This document shows positions 41,522 through 50,765 of a stretch of 64,000 nucleotides of DNA, one piece after another (position 1 is the stretch's first letter; each line of letters begins with the position of its first letter). The notes beneath the pieces were generated by a model. That model was not told where the DNA came from and did not search any database. It worked only from the letters and a program-made list of their open reading frames with translations. Both the position numbers and the translations under genes were made by a program. The stretch lies in assembly GCA_011620345.1 (NCBI GenBank), contig WOZJ01000050.1, positions 82,343 through 146,342 on the forward strand. The letters run 5' to 3'. The DNA comes from Nitrospirota bacterium. Its GTDB lineage: Bacteria > UBA2233.

Positions 41522-42931
41522 GTGACAGACCGACGATTGCGAGAGAAGTGCGCCGTGGTGGGCGTGTGGGGACACCCGGAGGCTAGCAATATTGCATACT
41601 TGGGGCTTTACGCCCTCCAACACAGGGGACAAGAGGGCGCTGGGATCGCCTCTCTTCGGCCTCACGAGGACAGGTTCTGCCTCTACAAACGTAAAGGCCT
41701 CGTTGCGGATATCTTTACGAAGGATGTCTTAGAGAAGCTGCCCGGCACCTGCGCGATCGGGCACACTCGCTATAGCACGTCCGGCTCGAAGGAAGCGGAG
41801 AACCTTCAGCCTCTTTTGGTGGACCACGAGGGCCAGAGTATTGCAGTAGCCCACAACGGGAACCTGGTCAATTACCCAGAATTGGCCGAATTGCTAGCCA
41901 GAAAAGATGTGCACTTGTCTAGCTCCGTAGATTCGGAGATCTTTGGACACTTCTTTGGACTCTACAAGGGGTTAGGGGTAAAAGAGGCCATAGCCAGGGT
42001 GATGATGGATGTCCGTGGAGCCTACTCTGTCGTGCTTTTGACCCAGGACCGCCTTTTGGCTTTTCGCGACCCGCTTGGCTTTCGCCCTCTTTGCTTTGGG
42101 AAAGTCAAAGGTGCCGTCGTGGTGGCCTCCGAGTCATGCGCGCTAGACCTGATCGAGGCGGAATACTTGGGCGAGCTAAACCCAGGGGAGCTTCTAGAGG
42201 TTTCCGAGGCCGGACTCGTTCGAACGCAGATTGTGCAAGCCCCTCGACAGGCGGCTTGTATTTTCGAGCTTGTCTATTTCTCCAGGCCGGACAGCAGGGT
42301 GTTTAACCGAAACGTCTACGAGACAAGGAAGGCCTTTGGCGAGGGCCTATTTAAGGAAGACTCAATTGAAGCAGACATGGTTATTCCCGTTCCCGATTCT
42401 GGCGTTCCAGCGGCGATCGGCTACCATCAAGCAAGCGGCATTCCTTTTGAGATGGGCCTTATCCGCAACCATTACGTGGGACGGACGTTCATCGAACCGA
42501 GGCAAAACATACGGTCTTTTGGAGTCAAAATCAAGCTTAACCCTGTCGGGCACCTGATCGAGGGGAAACGTTTGGTGTTGGTTGACGATTCGCTAGTCCG
42601 CGGGACAACGCTCAAGAAGATCGTTGGCCTATTAAGGGGTTGCGGGGCAAAAGAAGTGCATGTTCGGATCAGTTCGCCGCCGATCGTATCCTCCTGTTAT
42701 TTCGGCATCGACACCCCCTCGCAAGAGGAGCTTCTGGCCTCTAGGCTAGAAACCCAAGAAATTGCCCGATTTGTAGGGGCCGATTCGCTCCGGTACTTAA
42801 GCGTGCAGGGAATGCTCGGCGCGGCGGGAATGGAAAGGTCCAAGGTTTGCCTTGGGTGTTTTACGGGGTCTTATCCAATTGCAGTTCGATCAGGAGGGGT
42901 TGATGAACGGCATGGAGTTTGGCCGGCTTAA
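41522..42931 (+). CDS. purF: Amidophosphoribosyltransferase
   Basis: PurF begins purine synthesis by making phosphoribosylamine from PRPP and glutamine. The 469 residues start MTDRRLREKCAVVGVWG: a 9-residue propeptide is probably removed to free Cys 10 as the glutaminase nucleophile. RHGQEGAGI-like LQHRGQEGAGIAS follows. The PRPP motif LVLVDDSLVRGTTLKK lies near 350, and the C-terminal VCLGC pair marks the oxygen-sensitive 4Fe-4S type of Bacillus. The GTG 41522 lies 5 bases after purL. Its end overlaps pyrE by 29 bases. Confidence 0.94.
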   Translation: MTDRRLREKCAVVGVWGHPEASNIAYLGLYALQHRGQEGAGIASLRPHEDRFCLYKRKGLVADIFTKDVLEKLPGTCAIGHTRYSTSGSKEAENLQPLLVDHEGQSIAVAHNGNLVNYPELAELLARKDVHLSSSVDSEIFGHFFGLYKGLGVKEAIARVMMDVRGAYSVVLLTQDRLLAFRDPLGFRPLCFGKVKGAVVVASESCALDLIEAEYLGELNPGELLEVSEAGLVRTQIVQAPRQAACIFELVYFSRPDSRVFNRNVYETRKAFGEGLFKEDSIEADMVIPVPDSGVPAAIGYHQASGIPFEMGLIRNHYVGRTFIEPRQNIRSFGVKIKLNPVGHLIEGKRLVLVDDSLVRGTTLKKIVGLLRGCGAKEVHVRISSPPIVSSCYFGIDTPSQEELLASRLETQEIARFVGADSLRYLSVQGMLGAAGMERSKVCLGCFTGSYPIAVRSGGVDERHGVWPA

Positions 42932-43475
42932 GCGGCGTCTCATCGAGATCGTCCGGGATATCGCCTACTACACGGGTGAATTCACGCTGAGTTCCGGAAA
43001 GAAGAGCTCCTTTTATCTGGACGTCAAAAAGCTCAGCCTTCATCCGGAGGGGCTATTCTTGATAACCAGCCTGTTTCGTTCGATTCTCCATACCCTAAGG
43101 CCCTACCCGGATGGCGTAGGAGGGCCCGTGATTGGGGCAGACCCCATAGTGGGGGCCTTGGTTTACTCGTCGTACGGTTCCGGGAGTCCGCTTGCCGGGT
43201 TCCTTGTTCGAAGCGGCCCAAGGGAACATGGAAGACTGAGGAAAATCGAGGGCCTTGAAAACTTCCCAAAGGAAGGGCACGTCGTCGTTCTTGAGGATGT
43301 TGCTACAACTGGCGGCTCGCTGCTTGGAGCAATTGATGAGGCGCTAGAAAACCAGTTACGCGTTATTGCGGCCTTTTGCGTGATCGATCGCTCAGAGGGT
43401 GGGAGAGAGGCTCTTGAAAAACGTGGCATCCCCTTCTATTCTTTAATGACAATCGAGGAGGTTCAATCGGGTTAG
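42903..43475 (+). CDS. pyrE: Orotate phosphoribosyltransferase
   Basis: PyrE makes orotidine 5'-phosphate from orotate and PRPP. The 190 residues show GEFTLSSGKKSSFYLDVKKL near residue 25, PVIGADPIVGALVYSS, and the PRPP loop VVVLEDVATTGGSLLGAID near 122. The ATG at 42903 has GGAGGGG 3-9 bases upstream and lies inside the end of purF; a further ATG at 42912 is possible. Its place at the end of the pur run links pyrimidine and purine supply. Confidence 0.92.
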   Translation: MNGMEFGRLKRRLIEIVRDIAYYTGEFTLSSGKKSSFYLDVKKLSLHPEGLFLITSLFRSILHTLRPYPDGVGGPVIGADPIVGALVYSSYGSGSPLAGFLVRSGPREHGRLRKIEGLENFPKEGHVVVLEDVATTGGSLLGAIDEALENQLRVIAAFCVIDRSEGGREALEKRGIPFYSLMTIEEVQSG

Positions 43476-43492
43476 CGGAAACGAAAGGTCTG

Positions 43493-44263
43493 ATGATGGG
43501 GGGAGCGGGCTTGAGGCGAATCCGACAGGGTATGTTCCTTACGGCCTTTCTTGTGCTATGCCTCGTTCCTATGGGGGGTGCGCACGGGGAGGATATCTAC
43601 GTATTTCAGGACGCAGAAGGGACCTTTCATTACGCCACTCCTTCCAGGATTCCTCCGGCTTACAGGAAATCTGCCCGGATTTACCTAAAGAAAGGCTCAG
43701 CTTACGCAAGCGTTCGCAAGCGATTCCCTAATGGATACAACGAAAGCTCCATCGTTTTTTCTAAGAAACAACCCCTGCGCGCAGCCTTCGCTTCTACCAA
43801 GCCTGTAAGCGTAGAGCTTCCTTACGAGGCTCGATACGGCAAGGTTGCACGGGAGGATCGCTACGATTCAATCATCACCCAGGCTTCGAGGACCTATGGA
43901 GTCAGTTTTAGCCTTCTTAAGTCCGTCATCAAGGCGGAGTCCAACTTCAACCCCTTGGCTGTATCGCCAAAGGGAGCCTGTGGAATGATGCAGCTCATGC
44001 CCGCAACAGCCCAAGAGCTAGGCGTTCAAGATGTTTTTGACCCTAACGAAAACATCCACGCCGGAAGCCGTTATTTGAAATGGCTTTTGGATGCCTTCGA
44101 AGGAGACGTGCAGAAGGCGCTCGCAGCTTATAATGCCGGGCCTAACAGGGTGTGGCTTGAAGGAATTCCAGACATTCAGGAGACCCGAGTATATCTGCAA
44201 CGGGTAGGATCTTTCCTCCAGGAGTACGCCGATAGGGCGGGCCCCACCGTGGCGTCCAAATAA
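43493..44263 (+). CDS. Exported lytic murein transglycosylase (SLT domain)
   Basis: The 256-residue protein has a signal peptide (about residues 14-32, MFLTAFLVLCLVPMGGAHG), a short DUF4124-like stretch DIYVFQDAEGTFHYA, and a C-terminal SLT domain. That domain reads YDSIITQASRTYGV, VIKAESNFNPLAVSPKGA with the catalytic Glu near residue 151, GMMQLMPATA and ALAAYNAGPNRV. It cleaves peptidoglycan glycan strands in the periplasm. ATG 43493 has AAAGG upstream; a second ATG follows at once. It lies 17 bases after pyrE, probably on the same transcript. Confidence 0.9.
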   Translation: MMGGAGLRRIRQGMFLTAFLVLCLVPMGGAHGEDIYVFQDAEGTFHYATPSRIPPAYRKSARIYLKKGSAYASVRKRFPNGYNESSIVFSKKQPLRAAFASTKPVSVELPYEARYGKVAREDRYDSIITQASRTYGVSFSLLKSVIKAESNFNPLAVSPKGACGMMQLMPATAQELGVQDVFDPNENIHAGSRYLKWLLDAFEGDVQKALAAYNAGPNRVWLEGIPDIQETRVYLQRVGSFLQEYADRAGPTVASK

Positions 44264-44286
44264 TACGAGCAGGTTTTCTTAGGAGT

Positions 44287-44847
44287 ATGTACTACGTTTT
44301 TTTTCCTAACGCCCTGACAGTGTCGCGAGTTCTCATCTCGGCGCTGCTCGTTTTTTTGCTCTCTTGGTCTAACGAAACCGCGCCAAGCCTCTTGGCCGGG
44401 TTGTTCGCCGTCGGTTGCCTGACGGATTTCCTAGACGGCGTATTGGCAAGGCGTTGGCAATCTGTAAGCGGGTGGGGAAAGGTCATGGATCCACTGGCCG
44501 ATAAGGTGCTGATCCTTTCTGTTCTGGTCATGCTCACAGAAAGGGCCCTTGTGCCAGGATGGATTGCCGCGCTGTTCGTCGTACGAGAGCTTTGGGTGAC
44601 GGGCATCCGCTCTAAAGCGCGAATGTCCGCCTCAAGACTTGGAAAGCTCAAGATGTTCCTTCAAAGCCTTGGGCTTTTCCTAATTCTCCTCCAGAGGCCA
44701 GGGAGCCTAGCGGCGATTGGACTTGTATGCCTTTTTGGGGCTCTTGCCGCCGGTTATGGTTCGATGATTGATTACATGTTTCGTTTTCGAAACGACAGAG
44801 AATTCTCGAGCAGTCAGAGCGATCTGTGTTATACTAAAGACGGCTAG
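44287..44847 (+). CDS. pgsA: CDP-alcohol phosphatidyltransferase, phosphatidylglycerophosphate synthase type
   Basis: The 186-residue membrane enzyme likely makes phosphatidylglycerophosphate from CDP-diacylglycerol and glycerol 3-phosphate. It has the full motif DFLDGVLARRWQSVSGWGK plus VMDPLADKV (D-x2-DG-x2-AR-x8-G-x3-D-x3-D) near residue 46, preceded by NALTVSRVLISALLV, and about four membrane spans. AGGAG precedes the ATG. Substrate within the family is inferred from length and the PNALTVSR start. Confidence 0.87.
   Translation: MYYVFFPNALTVSRVLISALLVFLLSWSNETAPSLLAGLFAVGCLTDFLDGVLARRWQSVSGWGKVMDPLADKVLILSVLVMLTERALVPGWIAALFVVRELWVTGIRSKARMSASRLGKLKMFLQSLGLFLILLQRPGSLAAIGLVCLFGALAAGYGSMIDYMFRFRNDREFSSSQSDLCYTKDG
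44827..44835 (+). promoter_or_regulatory. Extended -10 element for the NuoI-like gene
   Basis: TGT-TATACT (44827-44835) ends inside the last codons of pgsA; the ribosome site AGGAGG and ATG follow 28-41 bases later. No clear -35. Confidence 0.45.
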
Positions 44848-44875
44848 TCATGTTTGTAGTTCTAGGAGGTCTTGT

Positions 44876-45418
44876 ATGCTAGCAAAGGGGATGCCCGTAA
44901 GCAGGCCCAAGCTAACTTTCATGGAACGGGTGTACGTAGTGGAAGTGCTGAAGGGGTTGTATGTCACCTCAAGGCATTTCTTTAAAAACATGTCTTTGCA
45001 TACTCTGCATCTTTTCGGGGTAGCGAAAAGAATTCCTGCGGCGGTAACGTTGCAGTATCCAGAGCAGAAACGGCCTTATCCTGAGCGTTTCCGAGGTTCT
45101 CACAGGCTTACGCTCAAGCCGGATGGCTCTGTGCGGTGTACCGCTTGCATGCTCTGCGCTACGGCATGCCCTTCGCACTGTATTACGATCGAGGCAGGAG
45201 AGCATCCCGACTCGAACGTCGAGAAATATCCTCTCCGTTATGACATCGATACAATCCTTTGTATTTATTGCGGGGACTGTGTCGAGGCCTGCCCCGTGGA
45301 CGCTATCCGAATGGATACAGGACTGCATCCGAATCCGCGCTACACGAGAGAAGGGTTTGTAGATAGGATCGATGTGCTGAAAAAACGCTCCGAACCGTTT
45401 AGCGCCGTTGTCATCTAA
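44876..45418 (+). CDS. nuoI: NuoI-like 8-iron ferredoxin protein (NADH-quinone oxidoreductase subunit I)
   Basis: The 180-residue protein matches NuoI: VLKGLYVTSRHFF near residue 22, VTLQYPEQKRPYPERFRGSH near 58, then two 4Fe-4S motifs CTACMLCATACP and CIYCGDCVEACP, with YDIDTILCIYCG. NuoI carries clusters N6a and N6b in complex I. No other complex I gene is in the window. It has its own -10 and AGGAGG site and is followed 16 bases later by the Fe-S carrier gene mrp. It may be a scattered member of a split nuo set or a soluble electron carrier. Confidence 0.85.
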   Translation: MLAKGMPVSRPKLTFMERVYVVEVLKGLYVTSRHFFKNMSLHTLHLFGVAKRIPAAVTLQYPEQKRPYPERFRGSHRLTLKPDGSVRCTACMLCATACPSHCITIEAGEHPDSNVEKYPLRYDIDTILCIYCGDCVEACPVDAIRMDTGLHPNPRYTREGFVDRIDVLKKRSEPFSAVVI

Positions 45419-45434
45419 GCAAGAAAGGGTATGT

Positions 45435-46514
45435 ATGGCAGTTGCACGTGAACGCCTTCTTGAGGCGTTGCGCAGCGTGGAGGACCCAGAGTTACACAGG
45501 GATATTGTTGCCTTGGGGATGGTCAAGGATTTAAAGGTCGATGCCAAGGGGAATGTTCATACAACCATTAATCTCACAACGCCCGCATGCCCCCTCAAGC
45601 AGCACATTAGAGAGGAGGTCGAAAAGGCCCTCTTGGCGATTGAGGGCGTTCATGCGGTGGATGTCTCTCTAACGGCCGAGGTTAAGGCTGCACGCCTCAC
45701 CCCCAACGACGGAAAGGCGGCGATACCGGGTGTGAAAAACGTTCTTGCCGTAGGCTCTGGCAAGGGTGGCGTAGGAAAGTCTACGGTAAGCGTAAACTTA
45801 GCCATAGCCCTTGCCAGACAAGGTGCTCGAGTAGGGCTTTTGGACGCGGATTTTTATGGTCCAAACGCCCCTATTCTTCTTGGGCTAGAAGGGGAGCGCC
45901 CCAAGGGGACACCGGATGGCAAGATCCACCCTTTGGAGGCTTACGGGATCAGCGTTATGTCTGTTGGGTTCCTCGTGGCGGAGGACACCCCGCTGGTTTG
46001 GAGGGGGCCGATGCTACACGGACTTATGAAGCAGTTTTTAGAGGATGTCGTTTGGGGAGAGTTGGATTACCTCGTCGTCGATCTCCCCCCTGGAACAGGG
46101 GATGTGCAGTTGACGCTTGCGCAGTCTTCGCCTTTGATGGGGGCCCTGATCGTGGTCACCCCCCAAAAGATGGCCATCGGGGATGCGAAAAAGGCAATCG
46201 CGATGTTTCAGAAGGTAAACGTCCCTATTCTTGGCGTTGTCGAGAACATGAGCGGGTTTGTTTGCCCTAAATGCCACGAGATTTCCTACATCTTCTCCGG
46301 CGGAGGGGGCCAGAGGCTTGCCGAACAATTCCAGGTTCCCTTCTTAGGGCAAATTCCGCTAGACCAGAGGCTTGGGCAGGCTTCTGACATTGGCCGGCCG
46401 CTTGTGGCAACCGAACCGCTGGAGGAAGCAAAGGGGGTTGTAGCAGTCTTTAATGAGCTCGCCCTACGGCTAGCCGGAAGGGTTAGCGTGGTCAACGCAG
46501 AAGGTATCGTCTAA
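45435..46514 (+). CDS. mrp: Mrp/NBP35-family iron-sulfur carrier ATPase
   Basis: The 359-residue protein joins an N-terminal MIP18/DUF59 domain (LEALRSVEDPELHRDIVALG at residue 9) to a ParA-like ATPase. The deviant Walker A is GSGKGGVGKSTVSVNLA near 107; VVDLPPGTGDVQLTL is switch-like, and VCPKC near residue 275 holds the Fe-S binding pair. It loads 4Fe-4S clusters on apoproteins, and its neighbour is an 8-iron protein. Start ATG 45435 fits the family start; AAAGGG lies upstream. Confidence 0.9.
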   Translation: MAVARERLLEALRSVEDPELHRDIVALGMVKDLKVDAKGNVHTTINLTTPACPLKQHIREEVEKALLAIEGVHAVDVSLTAEVKAARLTPNDGKAAIPGVKNVLAVGSGKGGVGKSTVSVNLAIALARQGARVGLLDADFYGPNAPILLGLEGERPKGTPDGKIHPLEAYGISVMSVGFLVAEDTPLVWRGPMLHGLMKQFLEDVVWGELDYLVVDLPPGTGDVQLTLAQSSPLMGALIVVTPQKMAIGDAKKAIAMFQKVNVPILGVVENMSGFVCPKCHEISYIFSGGGGQRLAEQFQVPFLGQIPLDQRLGQASDIGRPLVATEPLEEAKGVVAVFNELALRLAGRVSVVNAEGIV

Positions 46515-46523
46515 AGGAGCCCG

Positions 46524-46553
46524 TTGGAACTCCGAGACGACTTAAGGTAAGAT
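46524..46553 (+). promoter_or_regulatory. Candidate promoter of the tRNA-Lys/tRNA-Leu pair
   Basis: TTGGAA (46524-46529), 18 bases, TAAGAT (46548-46553), about 85 bases before tRNA-Lys. Confidence 0.4.
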
Positions 46554-46639
46554 AGACATAGGGCACCAATCGGTGGGCCTTTTCACGCTGCATGGCTGTT
46601 CAGGGGTGCGCCCTGTTCATGAGCGCCGCAATTGGAAGT

Positions 46640-46716
<77 letters not shown>

Positions 46717-46728
46717 CTCCAACCCTTC

Positions 46729-46812
46729 GCGAGAGTGGCGGAATGGCAGACGCGCTAGACTTAGGATCTAGTGGGACTACCCGTGGGGGTTCAAGTCCCC
46801 CCTCTCGCACCA
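46729..46812 (+). tRNA. tRNA-Leu (anticodon TAG)
   Basis: Acceptor GCGAGAG/CTCTCGC with A and encoded CCA. The anticodon arm CTAGA-CTTAGGA-TCTAG gives TAG. A long variable arm (TGGGACTACCCGT) marks a type II tRNA. It lies 12 bases after tRNA-Lys. Confidence 0.95.
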
Positions 46813-46881
46813 TTTGCATCAGAAAAGCGCCTTCAGTCTATTTAGTATCGATATCTGATCGAGCAAGGAGCATGAGGCTGT

Positions 46882-48129
46882 ATGAGGGTTGAGCTCGTAG
46901 AATTTCCTGGTTTGAAGCGAGTTATTGAAGCTGAGGTTTCTCCAGAGGAAAGCCTTGATGCCTTGAAAGTGGCCTACCAGGAACTAAAGCACCGCGTGCG
47001 TCTCCCAGGATTTCGCCAGGGTCACATCCCACGGCCTGTCTTGGAGAGGTATTTTGGGAAAGATGTGGAGGCCAATGTACGCGAACGGCTTCTCAATCAA
47101 GGGCTTGAAGAGGCTATTGAGAAATACAGCCTTGAGCTCGCGACCCGGCCTAAGCTTGTCGAAGATCTGGCTTTTACCCCCGGAGAGCTGTGCCGCTTTC
47201 GCCTCGAGGTCGAACTTAAGCCAAAAATCTCTTTGAAGCCCCTGGAAACATTCCAAATCGTTGATGATTCGAACGTCTCGGTCACAGACGATGAAGTCCT
47301 CTCTATGCTGGCCTACCTTCAAAAGGTAAACGCGCCATACGCATCGCTTTCCTCCGGGGATACCTTGTTGCCGGAGGATCTTGTCAGGCTTAAGGGAGCC
47401 TTTCATGAACAGCGCGGCGAGGCTCACGAGGTTGAGCTTGAGGGGATTGTAGATTCAGAGTTTCGCCTCGTACTTGACCCTAGACATGCTCCTCTCCAGC
47501 CAGAGAGTCCATGGGACGGTGAGGGGGAGTTTGTGTATACAGGGGATTTTCCTTATTTGCCCAGCATTCCCGAGATTGTTCGCGGAAAACGCGGAACACT
47601 TCGGGCAAGGCTCGTTCACGCCCAAAGGAAGCAGCTTCCGGTCCTCGATGATGAGTTTGCAAAAGATCTTGGGCTTTCCACACTCGACGAGCTTAAAGGC
47701 CGGGTAAGGGATGACCTTCAAAGAGAAAAAGAGTCTCGTGTCAAGGAACTTCTAAAGGAAAAGGTTGCCAATGCCCTTATGGAAGGCCACGATGTAGGTT
47801 TGCCGGAGGGGGTGCTCGAAGAGGCCATCCAGCGGCACATCGCGGCGCTTGAAAGAAGTGGCGACCACAAAGATATAGACAAGGACAAGGTTCACGCGTG
47901 GGTGACGCGACAGCTTAAATGGCATTACCTCTCAGAAGCATTGATCCGGCAGGCGGGAATCGAGGTGGGAGATGCAGAGGTAGAAGCCTTTTTAAGGAGG
48001 CGTTTCTCGGACAAGGGGGTTGCGCTCCCTTCCGGTTTGTATGACGAGGCTCGCCGTGTATTGCTCGACGAGAAGCTGTATGATTATCTCCTTGCCAATG
48101 TTACACTTAGAAGAGGAGATGCGGCTTAG
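46882..48129 (+). CDS. tig: Trigger factor
   Basis: Trigger factor is the ribosome-bound chaperone and prolyl isomerase. The 415 residues give the N-terminal ribosome-binding domain with LPGFRQGHIPRPVLERYFGK near residue 43 (family GFRxGKxP), a peptidyl-prolyl isomerase region (about 150-245) and a C-terminal helical domain. It lacks the usual Lys of the GFRKGK loop, having GFRQGH. GAGG lies 4 bases before the ATG. clpP and clpX follow, the common order. Confidence 0.92.
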   Translation: MRVELVEFPGLKRVIEAEVSPEESLDALKVAYQELKHRVRLPGFRQGHIPRPVLERYFGKDVEANVRERLLNQGLEEAIEKYSLELATRPKLVEDLAFTPGELCRFRLEVELKPKISLKPLETFQIVDDSNVSVTDDEVLSMLAYLQKVNAPYASLSSGDTLLPEDLVRLKGAFHEQRGEAHEVELEGIVDSEFRLVLDPRHAPLQPESPWDGEGEFVYTGDFPYLPSIPEIVRGKRGTLRARLVHAQRKQLPVLDDEFAKDLGLSTLDELKGRVRDDLQREKESRVKELLKEKVANALMEGHDVGLPEGVLEEAIQRHIAALERSGDHKDIDKDKVHAWVTRQLKWHYLSEALIRQAGIEVGDAEVEAFLRRRFSDKGVALPSGLYDEARRVLLDEKLYDYLLANVTLRRGDAA

Positions 48130-48172
48130 CCCCATCCTCTCAACGGTTCATCAATGAACATGGGAGTTTTTT

Positions 48173-48787
48173 ATGCCGCTGGTTCCTATGGTTATCGAAC
48201 AAACACTTCGCGGAGAGCGGGCGTACGATATTTACTCCAGACTCTTAAAAGAGCGCGTCGTTTTTTTGGGGAGCCCTATTAACTCGGATATTGCAAACCT
48301 GATTATCGCCCAGCTCTTGTATCTTGAGTCTGAAGATCCTGAAAAAGATATCTACCTCTACGTGAACTCTCCGGGGGGTCTGGTTACTGCCGGGCTCGCC
48401 ATTTACGACACGATGCAGTTCATCAAGCCTGACGTGGCTACGCTGTGTCTTGGAATGGCTGCGAGCATGGGTGCCGTGCTTCTGGCTGCCGGCGCCAAAG
48501 GAAAACGCTTCGCACTTCCGCACTCCCGCATCCTGATCCACCAGCCGTCAGGGGGGTTTCAAGGGCAAGCCGCGGATATCGAAATTCAAGCGCGTGAAAT
48601 TCTAAGGCTCAAGGCGGAACTCACCCTCATCCTCTCCGGCCATACTGGACAGCCTATCGATAAGGTGGAAAAGGATACCGATAGGGACTATTTCATGAAC
48701 GCCGAAGAAGGGGTAGAGTACGGGATCATCGACCAGGTGATCTCAAAGAAGCGAGCTGGCGGGTTGATGCAGGAACGCCACGAATAA
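48173..48787 (+). CDS. clpP: ATP-dependent Clp protease proteolytic subunit
   Basis: The 204-residue serine protease forms two stacked heptamers with ClpX as the unfoldase. It starts [20 protein letters not shown], with [14 protein letters not shown] (catalytic Ser 99), [14 protein letters not shown] (His 124) and a later [16 protein letters not shown] with the Asp region. Length and processing region are standard. Confidence 0.96.
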   Translation: MPLVPMVIEQTLRGERAYDIYSRLLKERVVFLGSPINSDIANLIIAQLLYLESEDPEKDIYLYVNSPGGLVTAGLAIYDTMQFIKPDVATLCLGMAASMGAVLLAAGAKGKRFALPHSRILIHQPSGGFQGQAADIEIQAREILRLKAELTLILSGHTGQPIDKVEKDTDRDYFMNAEEGVEYGIIDQVISKKRAGGLMQERHE

Positions 48788-48814
48788 CCGCATGGGTATA
48801 AGGAGCTGACTCCT

Positions 48815-50077
48815 ATGGATAAGAAAAGATCCGGAAAGGGCCATTTGACATGCTCTTTCTGCGGCAAATCCCAGGATGAAGTCAAAAAGCTGATCGCGGG
48901 CCCGTCGGTCTACATCTGCGATGAATGCGTCGATCTTTGCAACGATATTCTGGCCGGAGACGCTGGGTTCGAGGGGAACTGCTACCCGGAGGGCCAGATT
49001 CCTAAGCCATACGAGATGAAGAAAATTTTAGACGAGTACGTCGTAGGCCAGGAACGGGCCAAGAAGGTTTTGTCGGTCGCCGTATACAACCACTACAAGC
49101 GTATTGAGTACCGTCCTCAGGCGCACGATGACGTGGAGCTTCAGAAGTCAAACATTATGATGATTGGGCCTACTGGATCCGGAAAAACGCTCCTTGCACA
49201 AACGCTGGCCAAAATCCTGAATGTCCCCTTCGCCATTGCCGATGCTACAACGCTGACGGAGGCCGGATATGTCGGCGAGGACGTTGAAAACATCATCCTA
49301 AGCCTTCTACAGAATGCCAACTTTGACGTCGAGAGAGCTCAAAGGGGCATCGTATATATCGATGAAATTGATAAAATTTCTCGGAAATCTGAAAATTCCT
49401 CGATCACTCGGGATGTTTCCGGTGAAGGCGTGCAGCAGGCCCTTTTGAAGATCCTCGAAGGGACCGTTGCAAACGTTCCACCAAAAGGGGGCAGGAAACA
49501 CCCTCAACAAGAATACATCCAGGTGGATACGGCAAACATTTTGTTCATCTGTGGCGGGACATTCTGTGGGTTGGACAAGATCGTAGAGAGGCGCCTAAAG
49601 GGCAGAACGATCGGATTCCATCGCGATTCTCCCGAAGGCCAGGAAGCTATTGAAGCCGCAAAGCAAAACCTGTTAAACGTTTCTCAGCCGGAAGACCTGA
49701 TCAGGTTTGGGTTGATTCCTGAATTTATAGGGCGCTTGCCGGTTATGGTGACCCTTGAGGAGCTCGACACCAAAGCGCTTGTTCGAATCCTTAAAGAACC
49801 CAAAGGTTCGCTTGTAAAGCAGTATCAGAAGCTTTTTGAGCTGGACGCTGCAGCATTGAAGTTTACGGACGATGCTCTCGAAGTGATTGCAAAAGAAGCG
49901 CTCAAGCGAAAGTCGGGGGCGAGGGGGCTAAGGGCGATCATGGAATCGCTTATGCTTGACATCATGTATGAGATCCCTTCCCGAAAGGATATTAAAGAAG
50001 TTATAATCAACAAGGATGTCGTTGCTCAAGGGAGCAAGCCTTTGTTGGTCGCTTCAAGGAAAGCCGAGATCGCCTAG
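48815..50077 (+). CDS. clpX: ATP-dependent Clp protease ATP-binding subunit ClpX
   Basis: ClpX unfolds tagged proteins and feeds them to ClpP. The 420 residues contain the zinc-binding domain [11 protein letters not shown] ... [10 protein letters not shown], the Walker A loop [15 protein letters not shown], the pore loop [10 protein letters not shown], and Walker [12 protein letters not shown]. The sensor 2 region [11 protein letters not shown] is intact. The stop codon's last G is also the first base of tRNA-Val, so the two genes overlap by one base and are co-transcribed. Confidence 0.96.
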   Translation: MDKKRSGKGHLTCSFCGKSQDEVKKLIAGPSVYICDECVDLCNDILAGDAGFEGNCYPEGQIPKPYEMKKILDEYVVGQERAKKVLSVAVYNHYKRIEYRPQAHDDVELQKSNIMMIGPTGSGKTLLAQTLAKILNVPFAIADATTLTEAGYVGEDVENIILSLLQNANFDVERAQRGIVYIDEIDKISRKSENSSITRDVSGEGVQQALLKILEGTVANVPPKGGRKHPQQEYIQVDTANILFICGGTFCGLDKIVERRLKGRTIGFHRDSPEGQEAIEAAKQNLLNVSQPEDLIRFGLIPEFIGRLPVMVTLEELDTKALVRILKEPKGSLVKQYQKLFELDAAALKFTDDALEVIAKEALKRKSGARGLRAIMESLMLDIMYEIPSRKDIKEVIINKDVVAQGSKPLLVASRKAEIA

Positions 50078-50151
50078 GGCGGTTAGCTCAGCGGTAGAGC
50101 ATCGGCCTTACAAGCCGGGGGCCATTGGTTCGAATCCAGTACCGCCCACCA
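50077..50151 (+). tRNA. tRNA-Val (anticodon TAC)
   Basis: Acceptor GGGCGGT/ACCGCCC with A and encoded CCA; anticodon arm ATCGGC-CTTACAA-GCCGGG gives TAC; T arm TTGGTTCGAATCCAG. It starts on the last base of the clpX stop codon. Confidence 0.95.
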
Positions 50152-50165
50152 GCGAGAACGGATGC

Positions 50166-50242
50166 GGGGTCGTAGTTCAGACGGTTAGAACGCCGGCCTG
50201 TCACGCCGGAGGTCGCGAGTTCGAGTCTCGTCGGCCCCGCCA
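50166..50242 (+). tRNA. tRNA-Asp (anticodon GTC)
   Basis: Acceptor GGGGTCG/CGGCCCC with discriminator G and encoded CCA; anticodon arm CCGGC-CTGTCAC-GCCGG gives GTC; T arm CGAGTTCGAGTCTCG. It lies 14 bases after tRNA-Val. Confidence 0.95.
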
Positions 50243-50276
50243 TTTTTTACCCTTGATACAATGAAGCCATGAATGC

Positions 50277-50765
50277 ATGGGCGATTGGACGCATTTCGAT
50301 GAACATGGCCTACCCAGGATGGTGGATATCGCCGGGAAGGCGGAGTCTCATCGGTTGGCTCGTGCGGTCGCAGCCGTAGAGATGCTTCCTGCTACGCTCG
50401 AGGCGATTGAAAAGGGGCATGTGAAGAAAGGGGACGTCTTTGGCGTAGCAACCACAGCAGGGGTTCTTGCCGCCAAGCAATCTGCTTTTTTGATTCCCAT
50501 GTGCCATCCTATCCGTTTGACGCGTGTATCCCTTAATTTTCAGCCTCAAGAAGACAAACGGGGTGTGCTTATTGAGGCGATCGTGGAAGCGTTCGACAGG
50601 ACGGGTGTAGAGATAGAGGCCCTGGTCGCGGCAAGTATTGCAGCGGTGACGGTCATTGACATGTGCAAGGCGCTGGATCGGACGATGTCGGTTCGGTCTG
50701 TCTTGCTCAAAGAAAAGCTCGGCGGAAGAAGTGGGCATTTCCTGCGCCAAGATGCCCCTGAGTGA
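50277..50765 (+). CDS. moaC: Cyclic pyranopterin monophosphate synthase accessory protein MoaC
   Basis: MoaC acts after the radical SAM enzyme MoaA to give cyclic pyranopterin monophosphate, the first molybdopterin intermediate. The 162 residues include MVDIAGKAESHRLARA, KKGDVFGVATTAGVLAAKQ, IPMCHPIRLT and the conserved DRTGVEIEALVAASIAAVTV. TGA-TACAAT (50253-50261) just upstream could be an extended -10, which would give an almost leaderless message. moaC overlaps mobA by 14 bases. moaA is not here. Confidence 0.93.
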   Translation: MGDWTHFDEHGLPRMVDIAGKAESHRLARAVAAVEMLPATLEAIEKGHVKKGDVFGVATTAGVLAAKQSAFLIPMCHPIRLTRVSLNFQPQEDKRGVLIEAIVEAFDRTGVEIEALVAASIAAVTVIDMCKALDRTMSVRSVLLKEKLGGRSGHFLRQDAPE

